Assembly (NCBI GenBank): GCA_947363565.1
Contig: CANAPP010000033.1
Span: 1 to 34,417 of the forward strand
Source: an uncultured Lachnospiraceae bacterium
GTDB taxonomy: Bacteria > Bacillota > Clostridia > Lachnospirales > Lachnospiraceae
DNA: 34,417 nucleotides
Direction: 5' to 3'
A program made the translations under genes and the position numbers. Of this stretch, positions 7,393 to 14,955 are shown one piece after another. A model generated the notes under the pieces. It searched no databases and was not told where the DNA came from. It saw only the letters and a list, made by a program, of their open reading frames with translations. Within the stretch, counting starts at the first letter, position 1. Every line of letters begins with the position of its first letter.

Positions 7393-8238
7393 ATGATGAA
7401 AAATCAAGCGAAAAATTTCATATTGTTGACTGTAAGTACGCTTCTGAGCGCTGTAGGAATCTATTTTTTCAAATTCGCCAACAACTTTACCTTCGGCGGG
7501 ATCACCGGTCTTGCCGTACTGGTCGCAAAGTCAGGAATCATCTCTGCCAGTGATTTTTCCTTCGTCGCGAATATACTTCTTTTGATCATCGGCTGGATAG
7601 TCCTTGGAAAAAAGTTCGCCGCTAAGACGGCTTACTGCACGATCCTCCTTTCCTTTTCTCTCTCGGCGCTGGAAAGGATCTATCCGATGAGCCGCCCGCT
7701 CACTGACGAACCGCTCCTTGAGCTTATGTTCGCCATCGCGCTGCCGGCCCTTGGCTCCGCTGTTTTGTTCAACATCGGTTCCTCCAGCGGCGGCACGGAT
7801 GTGATCGCCATGATCATGAAAAAATATACCAGCGTCGACATCGGGAAAGCGCTTCTTCTCTCCGACGTGCTCATCACACTGTCGGGATGCTTCGTGTTCG
7901 ATATCTCGAACGGGCTTTACTCCTTTTTGGGACTTGCGCTCCGTTCCTTTATGATCGACGGATTCATCGAGAGCCTGAACCTGTCGAAGTATTTCAACGT
8001 CGTGTGTACCTCCCCGCAGCCAATCTGCGATTTTATCAAAGAGAACCTGCACCGGAGCGCCACCATTGTGGATGCAAAGGGCGCATTTTCAGGGGACGAC
8101 AAATATATCATCTTCACGGTCTTAAACCGGATGGAAGCCGTACGGCTCAGGAACTTTATTAAAGAAAATTCGCCAGACGCTTTCCTGCTTATCTCCAATA
8201 CCAGCGAGATCATCGGGAAAGGCTTCCACTCCATCTAG
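7393..8238 (+). CDS. YitT-family membrane protein
   Basis: 281-residue membrane protein of the YitT group (DUF161 followed by DUF2179). Five or six hydrophobic segments fill the first 190 residues (FILLTVSTLLSAVGIYFF, ITGLAVLVAKSG, FVANILLLIIGWIVLG, ELMFAIALPALGSAVLF and others). The family motif SSSGGTDVIAMIMKKYTS is present in the middle. The C-terminal cytosolic DUF2179 domain (about 205-281) contains RSATIVDAKGAFSGDDKYIIFTVLNRMEAVRLRNFI and ends DAFLLISNTSEIIGKGF. Members are widespread in Firmicutes; the substrate, if any, is not established. ATG 7393 follows GGAGAATTT. It has its own promoter and shares a bidirectional terminator with glmM. Confidence 0.9.
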   Translation: MMKNQAKNFILLTVSTLLSAVGIYFFKFANNFTFGGITGLAVLVAKSGIISASDFSFVANILLLIIGWIVLGKKFAAKTAYCTILLSFSLSALERIYPMSRPLTDEPLLELMFAIALPALGSAVLFNIGSSSGGTDVIAMIMKKYTSVDIGKALLLSDVLITLSGCFVFDISNGLYSFLGLALRSFMIDGFIESLNLSKYFNVVCTSPQPICDFIKENLHRSATIVDAKGAFSGDDKYIIFTVLNRMEAVRLRNFIKENSPDAFLLISNTSEIIGKGFHSI

Positions 8239-8273
8239 CCGGCCTGATGTGCCTTGGGGTTCTCACAAAAGTT

Positions 8274-8322
8274 AAAAAGATTCGGGATTTCCTGTCACCT
8301 GCCGGAATCCCGAATCTTTTTT
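8274..8322. terminator. Bidirectional terminator, YitT gene / glmM
   Basis: Perfect 15-bp arms at 8275-8289 and 8306-8320 (AAAAGATTCGGGATT and its complement) flank a 16-nt loop. A T-run follows on the plus strand and an A-run precedes it, so it can stop both convergent genes. Confidence 0.9.
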
Positions 8323-8363
8323 ATCTTTTCTTCCATCTGTTCTGGCCGTTATCGTCCAAAGGC

Positions 8364-9710
8364 TTACCCCACGACAAGACCTTCCGCACGGATCACGTCC
8401 ACTACCTGGTTGACGTACTTTTCACACAGCTCGTCAGTAGCCGCCTCCACCATCACGCGGATGACCGGCTCCGTGCCGCTCTCCCTCACCAGGATACGCC
8501 CATCGTCTCCCAGCGCCTCGGCAACATCATTTACCGCTTTCGACACTTCCGGGTTCTCGCGGGCTGTCTTTTTATCCGCTACCCGGACATTCTTAAGGAG
8601 CTGGGGATAAATCTTCACATCCTCAGAAAGCTTGGAAAGGCTCTGCTTCTTCTCCAGCATAACCTCCATGACCATCAGGGATGTCAGGATGCCGTCACCG
8701 GTCGTCGCATGCTTGCTGAAGATAATGTGTCCGGACTGCTCCCCGCCCAGGGAGAAATTGTTGCGCACCATATTTTCATACACATACTTGTCGCCCACGG
8801 CGGTCTTCTCGTATTTAAGCCCTGCCTTGTCGCAGGCTTTATAAAGCCCCAGGTTGGACATGATCGTTGTGACGATCGTATCCCCGTTAAGCCGCCCGTT
8901 CTCCTTGAGGTATTTTCCACACACATAAAGGATCAGGTCGCCATCCACTACATTGCCGTTCTCGTCCACCGCGATACAGCGGTCCGCATCCCCGTCGTAG
9001 GCAAATCCGACGTCCAGTTTCTTCTCCTTTACATAATCCTGCAAAACCTCAATATGCGTAGAGCCGCAGTTGGTGTTGATATTCGTCCCGTCCGGCTCAC
9101 AGTTGATCACATAGGTCTTTGCCCCCAGCGCATCGTATACTGCTTTCGCAATGGTAAATGCGCTTCCGTTTGAGCAGTCAAGCCCTACCTTCACATCCTC
9201 GAAGGAACGCGTCGCCAGGGAGATAAGATAGCCGATGTAGCGGTTCCTTCCCGCCACATAGTCAACCGTCCGCCCAATCTTTTCCTTCTTCGCAAGAGGA
9301 ATCTCCGGAATCTTACCGTCAATATATTCCTCGATCTTCTCCTCTACCTCTGCCTCCATCTTGTGACCCTTGCCGTTGATGACCTTGATTCCGTTATCAT
9401 AATACGGATTGTGACTGGCAGAGATCATGATCCCGCAGTCAAAGTTCTCAGTCCTCGTCACATAGGAAACGCTGGGCGTCGTCGTAACGTGGAGAAGATA
9501 TGCGTTCGCCCCCGACGCCGTAAGTCCTGCCGCCAGCGCGTACTCAAACATATAACTGCTCCTTCTCGTATCCTTGCCGATGACGACTCTCGCCTTGTGC
9601 TCCTGCCCGTAATACCATCCGAGATATCTTCCTACCTTGAACGCATGCTCCACGGTCAGGACCTCGTTAGCCTCGCCCCGGAACCCGTCTGTACCAAAAT
9701 ATTTACCCAT
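8364..9710 (-). CDS. glmM: Phosphoglucosamine mutase
   Basis: 448-residue alpha-D-phosphohexomutase that converts glucosamine-6-phosphate to glucosamine-1-phosphate for UDP-GlcNAc and peptidoglycan synthesis. It opens with the diagnostic MGKYFGTDGFRG. The active serine is Ser99 in IMISASHNPYYDNG, a site known to be phosphorylated. The metal loop is DGDADRC and the sugar-binding loop is GGEQSGH. The C-terminal phosphate-binding motif is RESGTEPVIRVM. AAGGAG precedes the ATG by about 8 nt. In many Firmicutes glmM follows cdaA and ybbR, but neither is present here; the gene stands alone, convergent with the YitT-family gene. Confidence 0.97.
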   Translation of the reverse strand: MGKYFGTDGFRGEANEVLTVEHAFKVGRYLGWYYGQEHKARVVIGKDTRRSSYMFEYALAAGLTASGANAYLLHVTTTPSVSYVTRTENFDCGIMISASHNPYYDNGIKVINGKGHKMEAEVEEKIEEYIDGKIPEIPLAKKEKIGRTVDYVAGRNRYIGYLISLATRSFEDVKVGLDCSNGSAFTIAKAVYDALGAKTYVINCEPDGTNINTNCGSTHIEVLQDYVKEKKLDVGFAYDGDADRCIAVDENGNVVDGDLILYVCGKYLKENGRLNGDTIVTTIMSNLGLYKACDKAGLKYEKTAVGDKYVYENMVRNNFSLGGEQSGHIIFSKHATTGDGILTSLMVMEVMLEKKQSLSKLSEDVKIYPQLLKNVRVADKKTARENPEVSKAVNDVAEALGDDGRILVRESGTEPVIRVMVEAATDELCEKYVNQVVDVIRAEGLVVG

Positions 9711-9888
9711 AATATTTCTCCTTAAATATCGTTTGTCCTATCTGCTGGTTTTCTTGCACATTCAAAATTGCACCACATTATTATATTCTTTTTTTTTTCA
9801 AGATACAACCCTGTTATTAATAAAATTCACAGTATCAGGCAGTTTAATAAGACTTTACACCATCCGTCGTTCAAGAGTTCAGGACTGG

Positions 9889-10011
9889 ATGATGTTAGCT
9901 GATAAAGATTCCAAAGTATATAATGCCATGAAAAAGAGGTATATTGACTTAAAAGTCATCCTTACAGCGTCAGGCATCAACCTTACTGAGTTAGACAGGA
10001 TTAAAGCATAA
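9889..10011 (+). CDS. Possible small protein or gene remnant
   Basis: A 40-codon reading frame (start ATGATG at 9889) encodes a basic helical peptide ending in ILTASGINLTELDRIKA. The reading frame stays open far upstream of the ATG, and residues such as IRRSRVQDW just before it look protein-like, so it could be the tail of a decayed gene. The upstream ribosome site is weak (AGGA). A strong bidirectional terminator follows 20 nt after its stop, which suggests the stretch is or was transcribed. I do not recognise a family. The rest of 9711-9888 is AT-rich with no other feature seen. Confidence 0.35.
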   Translation: MMLADKDSKVYNAMKKRYIDLKVILTASGINLTELDRIKA

Positions 10012-10030
10012 CTCCACGGCCCTGCAAAAT

Positions 10031-10077
10031 AAAAGATGTAAAATCCCCGGCAATTCCCGAAGGATTTTACATCTTTT
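10031..10077. terminator. Bidirectional terminator downstream of AICAR transformylase
   Basis: Perfect 16-bp arms (10031-10046 and 10062-10077) around a 15-nt loop, with a T-run at the plus-strand end and an A-run at the start. It lies 4 nt after the stop of the minus-strand transformylase gene. Confidence 0.9.
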
Positions 10078-10081
10078 TCTC

Positions 10082-11260
10082 TTAGTGGTGGAACAGTCTG
10101 AGCCCTGTAAAGCTCATCACCATCCCGTACTTATTGCAGGCAGCGATCACATGGTCGTCCCGCACAGAGCCGCCCGGCTGCGCCACATACTTTACGCCGC
10201 TCCTGTGCGCCCGCTCGATATTATCCCCGAAGGGGAAGAAGGCATCAGACCCCAGCGACACGTCTGACATCTGATCAAGCCACTCTCTCTTTTCCTCTCT
10301 CGTAAACACTTCCGGTTTCTCCTTGAAAATGTTCTCCCATGCGCCGTCCGCCAGCACATCCATATAGTCCTCTCCGATATAAAGGTCGATGGCATTGTCC
10401 CGGTCTGCCCTGCGGATGCCGTCCACGAAAGGAAGGCCCATCACCTGGGGCGACTGGCGCAGCCACCAGTTATCCGCCTTCGTTCCTGCCAGACGGGTAC
10501 AGTGGATTCTTGACTGCTGCCCCGCCCCGATGCCGATTGCCTGGCCGTCCTTCACATAGCACACGGAGTTGGACTGGGTGTATTTTAATGTGATCATAGA
10601 GATAGCAAGGTCAATCTTCGCCTGCTCGGTAAGTTCTTTATTGTCCGTCACGATATTGGCAAAAAACTCATCGTCAATCTTTAACTCATTTCTTCCCTGC
10701 TCGAAAGTAATGCCGAACACGTCCTTGTGCTCCAGCGGCTCCGGCACATAATCCGCGTCAATCTGGATCACATTATAATTGCCGTTCTTCTTTGCTTTCA
10801 ATATCTCCAGAGCCTCATCCGTATAGCCCGGAGCAATCACGCCGTCAGACACCTCTCTCTTGATGAGCCTTGCCGTGTCCGCGTCGCAGGTATCGGACAG
10901 GGAGATAAAATCCCCGAAAGAAGACATCCTATCCGCCCCTCTCGCCCTTGCGTAAGCACAGGCTAAAGGCGACAGCTCCCCGAGGTCGTCCACCCAGTAA
11001 ATCTTCGCCAGCGTATCCGAAAGAGGAAGGCCTACCGCCGCCCCCGCCGGGGATACATGCTTAAAGGAAGTCGCCGCAGGAAGTCCGGTCGCCTGCTTAA
11101 GCTCCTTCACCAACTGCCAGCCGTTAAAGGCGTCCAGGAAATTGATATAGCCCGGCTTTCCGTTTAACACGGTGATGGGAAGGTCGCCGCCGCCTGCCAT
11201 GTAGATCTTCGACGGTTTCTGGTTCGGGTTGCAGCCATATTTCAGCTCTAATTCTTTCAT
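10082..11260 (-). CDS. purH: Stand-alone AICAR transformylase (PurH C-domain type)
   Basis: 392-residue phosphoribosylaminoimidazolecarboxamide formyltransferase, which uses 10-formyl-tetrahydrofolate to make FAICAR in purine synthesis. It starts directly with the transformylase fold (ELKYGCNPNQKPSKIYM) and has the catalytic Lys-His pair in SFKHVSPAGAAVG. Other family signatures are SVCYVKDGQAIGIGAGQQSR, HCTRLAGTKADNWWLRQSP and FFPFGDNIERAHRSGVKYVAQPGGSVRDD. The usual N-terminal MGS-like IMP cyclohydrolase domain of bifunctional PurH is absent. That activity is supplied by the PurO-type gene 12 nt upstream in the same operon. AGGAGG precedes the ATG. A strong terminator follows. Confidence 0.93.
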   Translation of the reverse strand: MKELELKYGCNPNQKPSKIYMAGGGDLPITVLNGKPGYINFLDAFNGWQLVKELKQATGLPAATSFKHVSPAGAAVGLPLSDTLAKIYWVDDLGELSPLACAYARARGADRMSSFGDFISLSDTCDADTARLIKREVSDGVIAPGYTDEALEILKAKKNGNYNVIQIDADYVPEPLEHKDVFGITFEQGRNELKIDDEFFANIVTDNKELTEQAKIDLAISMITLKYTQSNSVCYVKDGQAIGIGAGQQSRIHCTRLAGTKADNWWLRQSPQVMGLPFVDGIRRADRDNAIDLYIGEDYMDVLADGAWENIFKEKPEVFTREEKREWLDQMSDVSLGSDAFFPFGDNIERAHRSGVKYVAQPGGSVRDDHVIAACNKYGMVMSFTGLRLFHH

Positions 11261-11272
11261 CTGAATATCCTC

Positions 11273-11986
11273 CTATCTGTTCTTATTGATAATCTTCGTC
11301 TCATATTCCTTCGTGGCAATGTCGATATAGCGCACAAACAGCGACACCTTATTGTCCTCGTTGAGACTCCTCCACAATGTATCTGCAAATGCATCCATGT
11401 CATCCGGTATGCCGATCAGTTTCGGCTCGCCCTCAAAGCTCGGCAGAGGATTGCCGTCACATTTATATGTATGGATAAAATGCCCTTCGCCCGCCGCCGG
11501 GTTCTCATAGGCAAAGGTAAAGCGGCTGCAGCTTTCCGGATTACCGTTATTGCTCTTCAGGATAGACATGGCATAATTGTACATGCCGTCCTCGATATGC
11601 ATGATCCCGGAAATGCGCGGCGTAAAGTTCGGCCCGTCCGGTTCAAACTCGCGGCTCCTTAAAGACTGCTCAAAGGTAAGCTGCCTGTCCATCCCCTCAT
11701 AGATGGTATCCGTCTGGTCGCCGTTGGTCACGATGGTCTTATTCCCCAGAACGCGGACAGGCGCGTAAATGATAAGGCTGGGGTCCTCAAGCTTTGACTC
11801 GTCAAAAGCCTGGGTGCGGATTCCCTCGCCCTCCTCTGCAAATATGCGGTTGCGGCTGTTGGCGCTCCTCCCCATGATAAAGTAAGCGCACACCGCCTTT
11901 TTCCCGTCCTCACTTCTCCCGATGATAATCCCGCGGCCCGGATAAGAATTGCCCTGCAATTCCTTTTCAATTGATAACATCTCCAT
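11273..11986 (-). CDS. purO: PurO-type IMP cyclohydrolase
   Basis: 237-residue protein matching the IMP cyclohydrolase family first known from archaea (PurO), which closes FAICAR to IMP, the last step of purine synthesis. Recognisable stretches are NSYPGRGIIIGRSEDGKKAVCAYFIMGRSANSRNRIF near the start, then DPSLIIYAPVRVLGN, ITNGDQTDTI-like sequence (IVTNGDQTDTIY), and EPDGPNFTPRISGI. It is a different fold from the PurH N-domain. The ATG at 11986 follows AAGGAG at 9 nt. It is first in a two-gene operon with AICAR transformylase, so the two proteins together replace bifunctional PurH. The 200-nt upstream region has an AT-rich stretch and a small CTGGA/TCCAG hairpin but no sure operator. Confidence 0.9.
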   Translation of the reverse strand: MEMLSIEKELQGNSYPGRGIIIGRSEDGKKAVCAYFIMGRSANSRNRIFAEEGEGIRTQAFDESKLEDPSLIIYAPVRVLGNKTIVTNGDQTDTIYEGMDRQLTFEQSLRSREFEPDGPNFTPRISGIMHIEDGMYNYAMSILKSNNGNPESCSRFTFAYENPAAGEGHFIHTYKCDGNPLPSFEGEPKLIGIPDDMDAFADTLWRSLNEDNKVSLFVRYIDIATKEYETKIINKNR

Positions 11987-12129
11987 GAATACATCTCCTT
12001 TTTACTTTTGTTTGAATTGTTCTTCTATTATATATAAAACCCCTGGATTTTTCCAGTAGTATTTACACGCTTTCAAAACATGTTACAAATTTGCGGAACA
12101 CAGATTTTTATTTTCGTATATTTTTACTA

Positions 12130-12158
12130 TTGAACCGGATAAACGAAAAGAATAGAAT
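12130..12158 (+). promoter_or_regulatory. Sigma-70-type promoter for acyltransferase gene
   Basis: TTGAAC (12130-12135) and TAGAAT (12153-12158) with a 17-bp spacer, 30 nt before the start codon. Confidence 0.6.
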
Positions 12159-12188
12159 GGTTATCAGATTTTAAGACGAGGTATTATT

Positions 12189-13355
12189 ATGAACAGAGGA
12201 GCATCTGCAGCAAACACACGCGACTACTTATTCGACAACTACAAAGTTCTTTTGATCGTGCTTGTCGTCATGGGGCATTTCATCGAGCCGTGCTACCGGA
12301 ACAATGCGTTTCTGTACACCCTCAAGTGGCTCATCGTTTCCTTCCACATGCCGGCGTTTATCTTTATCTCCGGTTATTTTTCCAAACGTAAGCTCAAGTT
12401 CTCCGTGATTCTTAAGAAACTTCTCGTTCCGTATATTGTATACGAATTTGTCTACTACTTTTTCTATATCTTTATCCTGCACAAGGAGACCGGGCTTTAC
12501 CTTCTCTATCCCAAATTCTCCCTGTGGTATCTGCTCGCCCTCTTTGTGTGGCGCGCCGTAACTCCCCTTGTGAAAAAATGCCCGCACTATCTGTGGCTGT
12601 CCGCGGCCGCAGGACTTTTCATCGGCTGCTCTGATATGGCGGACAATTTTTTAAGCCTGCCGAGGATTCTCTATTTTTACCCGTTTTTCCTGGCAGGTAC
12701 GAATTTTGATCGGTCTATCCTTGAAAAGTTTCGGAAGAAATCTTTTCGTTTCCTATCCGGAGCTGCTGTCGCTTTTTTTGCCGGATGTATCCTGTGCGTT
12801 CCTGTCTTTGATACCCTCTCCGTCAAAGTATTTTACGGGCGATATAACTATGATTTTCTCGGGCAGGACATCCTTACCGGAATCCTCTGGCGCGCCCTCT
12901 GCTACGCCATAGGATCTGCCATGACTTTCGCAGTTTTACTGCTGGTTCCGAACCGAAAAATGTTTTTCTCCTACATCGGAACACGCACCATGGCAGTCTA
13001 TCTATTCCACGGGCTGACTTACTCCTACCTTAAGGACTGCACAGATCTTCTGAAAAATGTAACTACCGTGCCGGAGTCTCTTTTGCTGCTCTGCGGCTGC
13101 GTACTGCTGACCGCCGTTTATTCCATCCCGCAGCTCACCACATTTACAAACAAAGTCGCCAACCTGCACTTTCCGGCTGCCGTCACCCAAACGGGCATGC
13201 CTCATGTACGTGCTTCCGCCGACAGCATCACCGGTTTCTATCTGCGGGCCTGTCACCTGCTGCATGAAAAAAAGACTGCTTTCACATGGATTCTGTACCG
13301 CCGCAAAGCCCACGCGGGGTTCGGCCCCATGATGTTCCTGGGAGGCAGATTCTAG
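12189..13355 (+). CDS. Acyltransferase-3 family membrane protein
   Basis: 388-residue polytopic membrane protein of the acyltransferase-3 family, enzymes that usually transfer acetyl or other acyl groups to cell-surface sugars. The N-terminal signature YLFDNYKVLLIVLVVMGHFIEP contains the conserved His of the family. It is followed by WLIVSFHMPAFIFISGYFSKR, the second family hallmark. About ten hydrophobic segments follow, including LFVWRAVTPL, ILYFYPFFLAGTNF, FLSGAAVAFFAGCILCVPVF and LLLLCGCVLLTAVYSI. A soluble basic tail of about 55 residues ends the protein. The start follows GAGG at 9 nt. Its own promoter is upstream, and it converges on the DUF3841-like gene with only 14 nt between stops. 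The acyl acceptor cannot be read from sequence. Confidence 0.85.
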   Translation: MNRGASAANTRDYLFDNYKVLLIVLVVMGHFIEPCYRNNAFLYTLKWLIVSFHMPAFIFISGYFSKRKLKFSVILKKLLVPYIVYEFVYYFFYIFILHKETGLYLLYPKFSLWYLLALFVWRAVTPLVKKCPHYLWLSAAAGLFIGCSDMADNFLSLPRILYFYPFFLAGTNFDRSILEKFRKKSFRFLSGAAVAFFAGCILCVPVFDTLSVKVFYGRYNYDFLGQDILTGILWRALCYAIGSAMTFAVLLLVPNRKMFFSYIGTRTMAVYLFHGLTYSYLKDCTDLLKNVTTVPESLLLLCGCVLLTAVYSIPQLTTFTNKVANLHFPAAVTQTGMPHVRASADSITGFYLRACHLLHEKKTAFTWILYRRKAHAGFGPMMFLGGRF

Positions 13356-13369
13356 TATAGTTCCTGACG

Positions 13370-13957
13370 CTAGACTGTCTCCCCTGTCTTCACGATCCGC
13401 ACCACATTCTCCTTGCGGATCTCCCAGATATTCCCGCAGACACCTGATTCCTCAAGGCTCTCTATCTCGAATACCCGTTTCCAGCTCTCCTTGATCTTCT
13501 GCACCTCGTCCGGGTAAAACCCTTTGTACCGCCCCTCGAAAAATTCAAATCCGTTGGCCACGCCGATATCTTTCAAGTGCTGCTTATAGCGCGCCGCATC
13601 TCCGTCGTCCTCCGGAAGATAGATACGGTTCAGGACATAATCCCACTTAAGGTCACTGAAATAGATCACTTCCCTTTCCGGAACGGATAGCTCATACACC
13701 ACCGTACCCTCTATCGGAGGCAGGCAGTCTTCCCGCCGGATGGCACACCAGATTGGGGCATTCACATCCTCGGGTTTTGGCACCTTCTTCGCCGCCATCC
13801 TCGTAAACCAGTCATAGCTGTCTAAGAAAAGGGGCGCGATATCCCCAAAATGCAGCTCTACGTACCGTCTCACATTGATGACCCTGCCGTCACGTTCAAG
13901 CTGGTATAATGTCTTGTCGTTCTGTCTGGTAAACAGACTTACCATCTTCTCAGACAT
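13370..13957 (-). CDS. DUF3841-like protein
   Basis: 195-residue soluble protein that resembles the DUF3841 family; this is from recall of its characteristic start LFTRQNDKTLYQLERDGRVINVRRYVELHFGDIAP. A second conserved-looking block is PIWCAIRREDCLPPIEGTVVYELSVPEREVIYFSDLKWDYVLNRIYLP. The C-terminal part has KESWKRVFEIE and ends in a basic strand region. Function is unknown, and there is no membrane segment or signal peptide. The ATG at 13957 lies 9 nt after GGAGG; an in-frame ATG five codons upstream overlaps that site and is less likely. It is monocistronic, convergent with the acyltransferase gene. Confidence 0.7.
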   Translation of the reverse strand: MSEKMVSLFTRQNDKTLYQLERDGRVINVRRYVELHFGDIAPLFLDSYDWFTRMAAKKVPKPEDVNAPIWCAIRREDCLPPIEGTVVYELSVPEREVIYFSDLKWDYVLNRIYLPEDDGDAARYKQHLKDIGVANGFEFFEGRYKGFYPDEVQKIKESWKRVFEIESLEESGVCGNIWEIRKENVVRIVKTGETV

Positions 13958-14025
13958 TCCTTGTCCCTCCATCTCTCATCTTTTTTAGGTTTTTCTTTAA
14001 TTATATCTTCCCTCCCATGTTTTTT

Positions 14026-14104
14026 CAATCACATGATGCCAGGATTTCCGGAGCATGAAATGCGGAGCAATCCGTGACATCATGGGGGCAAAATACAATT
14101 TGAC
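14026..14104 (-). mobile_element. Shortened inverted copy of the hairpin repeat (element B)
   Basis: Read on the minus strand, 14042-14096 aligns without gaps to 2706-2760 at 46 of 55 positions, and the match runs on to GTCAAA at about 14104. The other edge (14026-14043, minus-strand CCTGGCATCATGTGATTG) matches the right end of element A (2864-2881) at 14 of 18. The central ~100 bp of element A is therefore missing here. The core GGATTGCTCCGCA / TGCTCC hairpin is kept and is bounded by CATGATG and CATCATG arms (14032-14038, 14078-14084). The plus-strand TTGACA of the next promoter falls on its outer edge. Confidence 0.7.
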
Positions 14105-14128
14105 AATAAATGTTTTCCGTTTTATAAT
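14100..14128 (+). promoter_or_regulatory. Consensus sigma-70 promoter for LUD-domain gene
   Basis: TTGACA (14100-14105) and TATAAT (14123-14128), both perfect, with an ideal 17-bp spacer, 57 nt before the start. The -35 box overlaps the end of repeat element B. Confidence 0.9.
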
Positions 14129-14185
14129 TTCAAAAACGCCGCTTGTCGGCTCTGAACACAAAACTATAGAAAATGAGGTGATTTC

Positions 14186-14821
14186 ATGGACAATTTGCAA
14201 AAGGCATTCTCCGCTGCAGCGCCTTCTGTCATCGCAGAGCTTAAGAAGCGAAATATGGAAGGGTACTATTTTGAAAACTGTGAAGAGATGGTTGAAAAGA
14301 TCTTATCTATGCTGCCAGAAAATGCATCCGTTGCCTGGGGCGGCTCGGTAAGCTTTAAGGATAGCGGCTTGTTACCTGCCCTGCAGGCAGGAAACTATCA
14401 GCTGATCGACCGCGCACTGGCGAAAACTGATGAAGAAAAGCGGGAGATTTACGGGCGCTCTGTCATGGCGGACGCCTTTTTCATGAGCAGCAACGCCATC
14501 ACATACGACGGCCGTCTGATCAATATCGACGGTTCCGGCAACCGGCTTGCCTGCCTGATGCACGGGCCAAAAGAAGTGTATGTCATCGTTGGCATGAACA
14601 AGTTCGTAAGGACTGTCGAAGCAGGCATCGAGCGCACGCGCAACCTGGCATCGCCTGCCAATGTACAGCGGCTTGGCTACAAAACGCCCTGCCATGAGAC
14701 AGGACTATGCGCTGAATGTCTCTCCCCGGGCTGTATCTGCAGCCACCTGGTCGTCACTAGACGAAGCATGGTTCCGGGAAGAGTCAAGGTCTTTATGGTT
14801 GCAAAGAACCTTGGATACTAA
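14186..14821 (+). CDS. LUD-domain protein (LutC/YkgG-like)
   Basis: 211-residue cytosolic protein of the LUD (lactate utilisation, formerly DUF162) family. Matching stretches are VAWGGSVSFKDSGLLPAL, MADAFFMSSNAITYDGRLINIDGSGNRLACLMHGPKEVYVIVGMNKFV and the C-terminal Cys-rich PCHETGLCAECLSPGCICSHLVVT. The INIDGSGNR loop is the best family marker. The cysteine cluster (four Cys within 15 residues) could bind a metal or Fe-S centre. No lutA or lutB-like Fe-S oxidoreductase is adjacent, so a lactate role should not be assumed; stand-alone LUD proteins are common in clostridia. GAGGTGATTTC precedes the ATG. A near-perfect promoter predicts strong expression. Confidence 0.85.
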   Translation: MDNLQKAFSAAAPSVIAELKKRNMEGYYFENCEEMVEKILSMLPENASVAWGGSVSFKDSGLLPALQAGNYQLIDRALAKTDEEKREIYGRSVMADAFFMSSNAITYDGRLINIDGSGNRLACLMHGPKEVYVIVGMNKFVRTVEAGIERTRNLASPANVQRLGYKTPCHETGLCAECLSPGCICSHLVVTRRSMVPGRVKVFMVAKNLGY

Positions 14822-14880
14822 AGCCAATATCCGGATAATCCAGGGAATCTACATATCTGCATAGTGATATGCCAAAAAGA

Positions 14881-14926
14881 GGGTGCCGCCAGATCACCGG
14901 ATAAACGATCCGGCGGCATCCTTTTT
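14881..14926. terminator. Bidirectional terminator, LUD gene / FNT-like gene
   Basis: Arms 14881-14890 and 14912-14921 (GGGTGCCGCC with GGCGGCATCC) pair fully with one G-U. TTTTT follows on the plus strand and AAAAAGA precedes it, so the convergent coaBC operon can also stop here. Confidence 0.85.
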
Positions 14927-14955
14927 CCGGTGCAAACTGAAAGGAACACCCTTCA

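Noticed and set aside
8247-9173. 308-codon plus-strand frame opposite glmM
   Set aside because: Shadow of glmM; it also runs through the bidirectional terminator.
12012-12060. Purine-repressor operator upstream of purO
   Set aside because: The region has an AT-rich tract and a CTGGA/TCCAG hairpin, but nothing resembling a PurBox pair.
13356-13369. CTAG-flanked short repeat between acyltransferase and DUF3841-like stops
   Set aside because: Only 4-5 bp arms, made largely of the two stop codons; no T-run.
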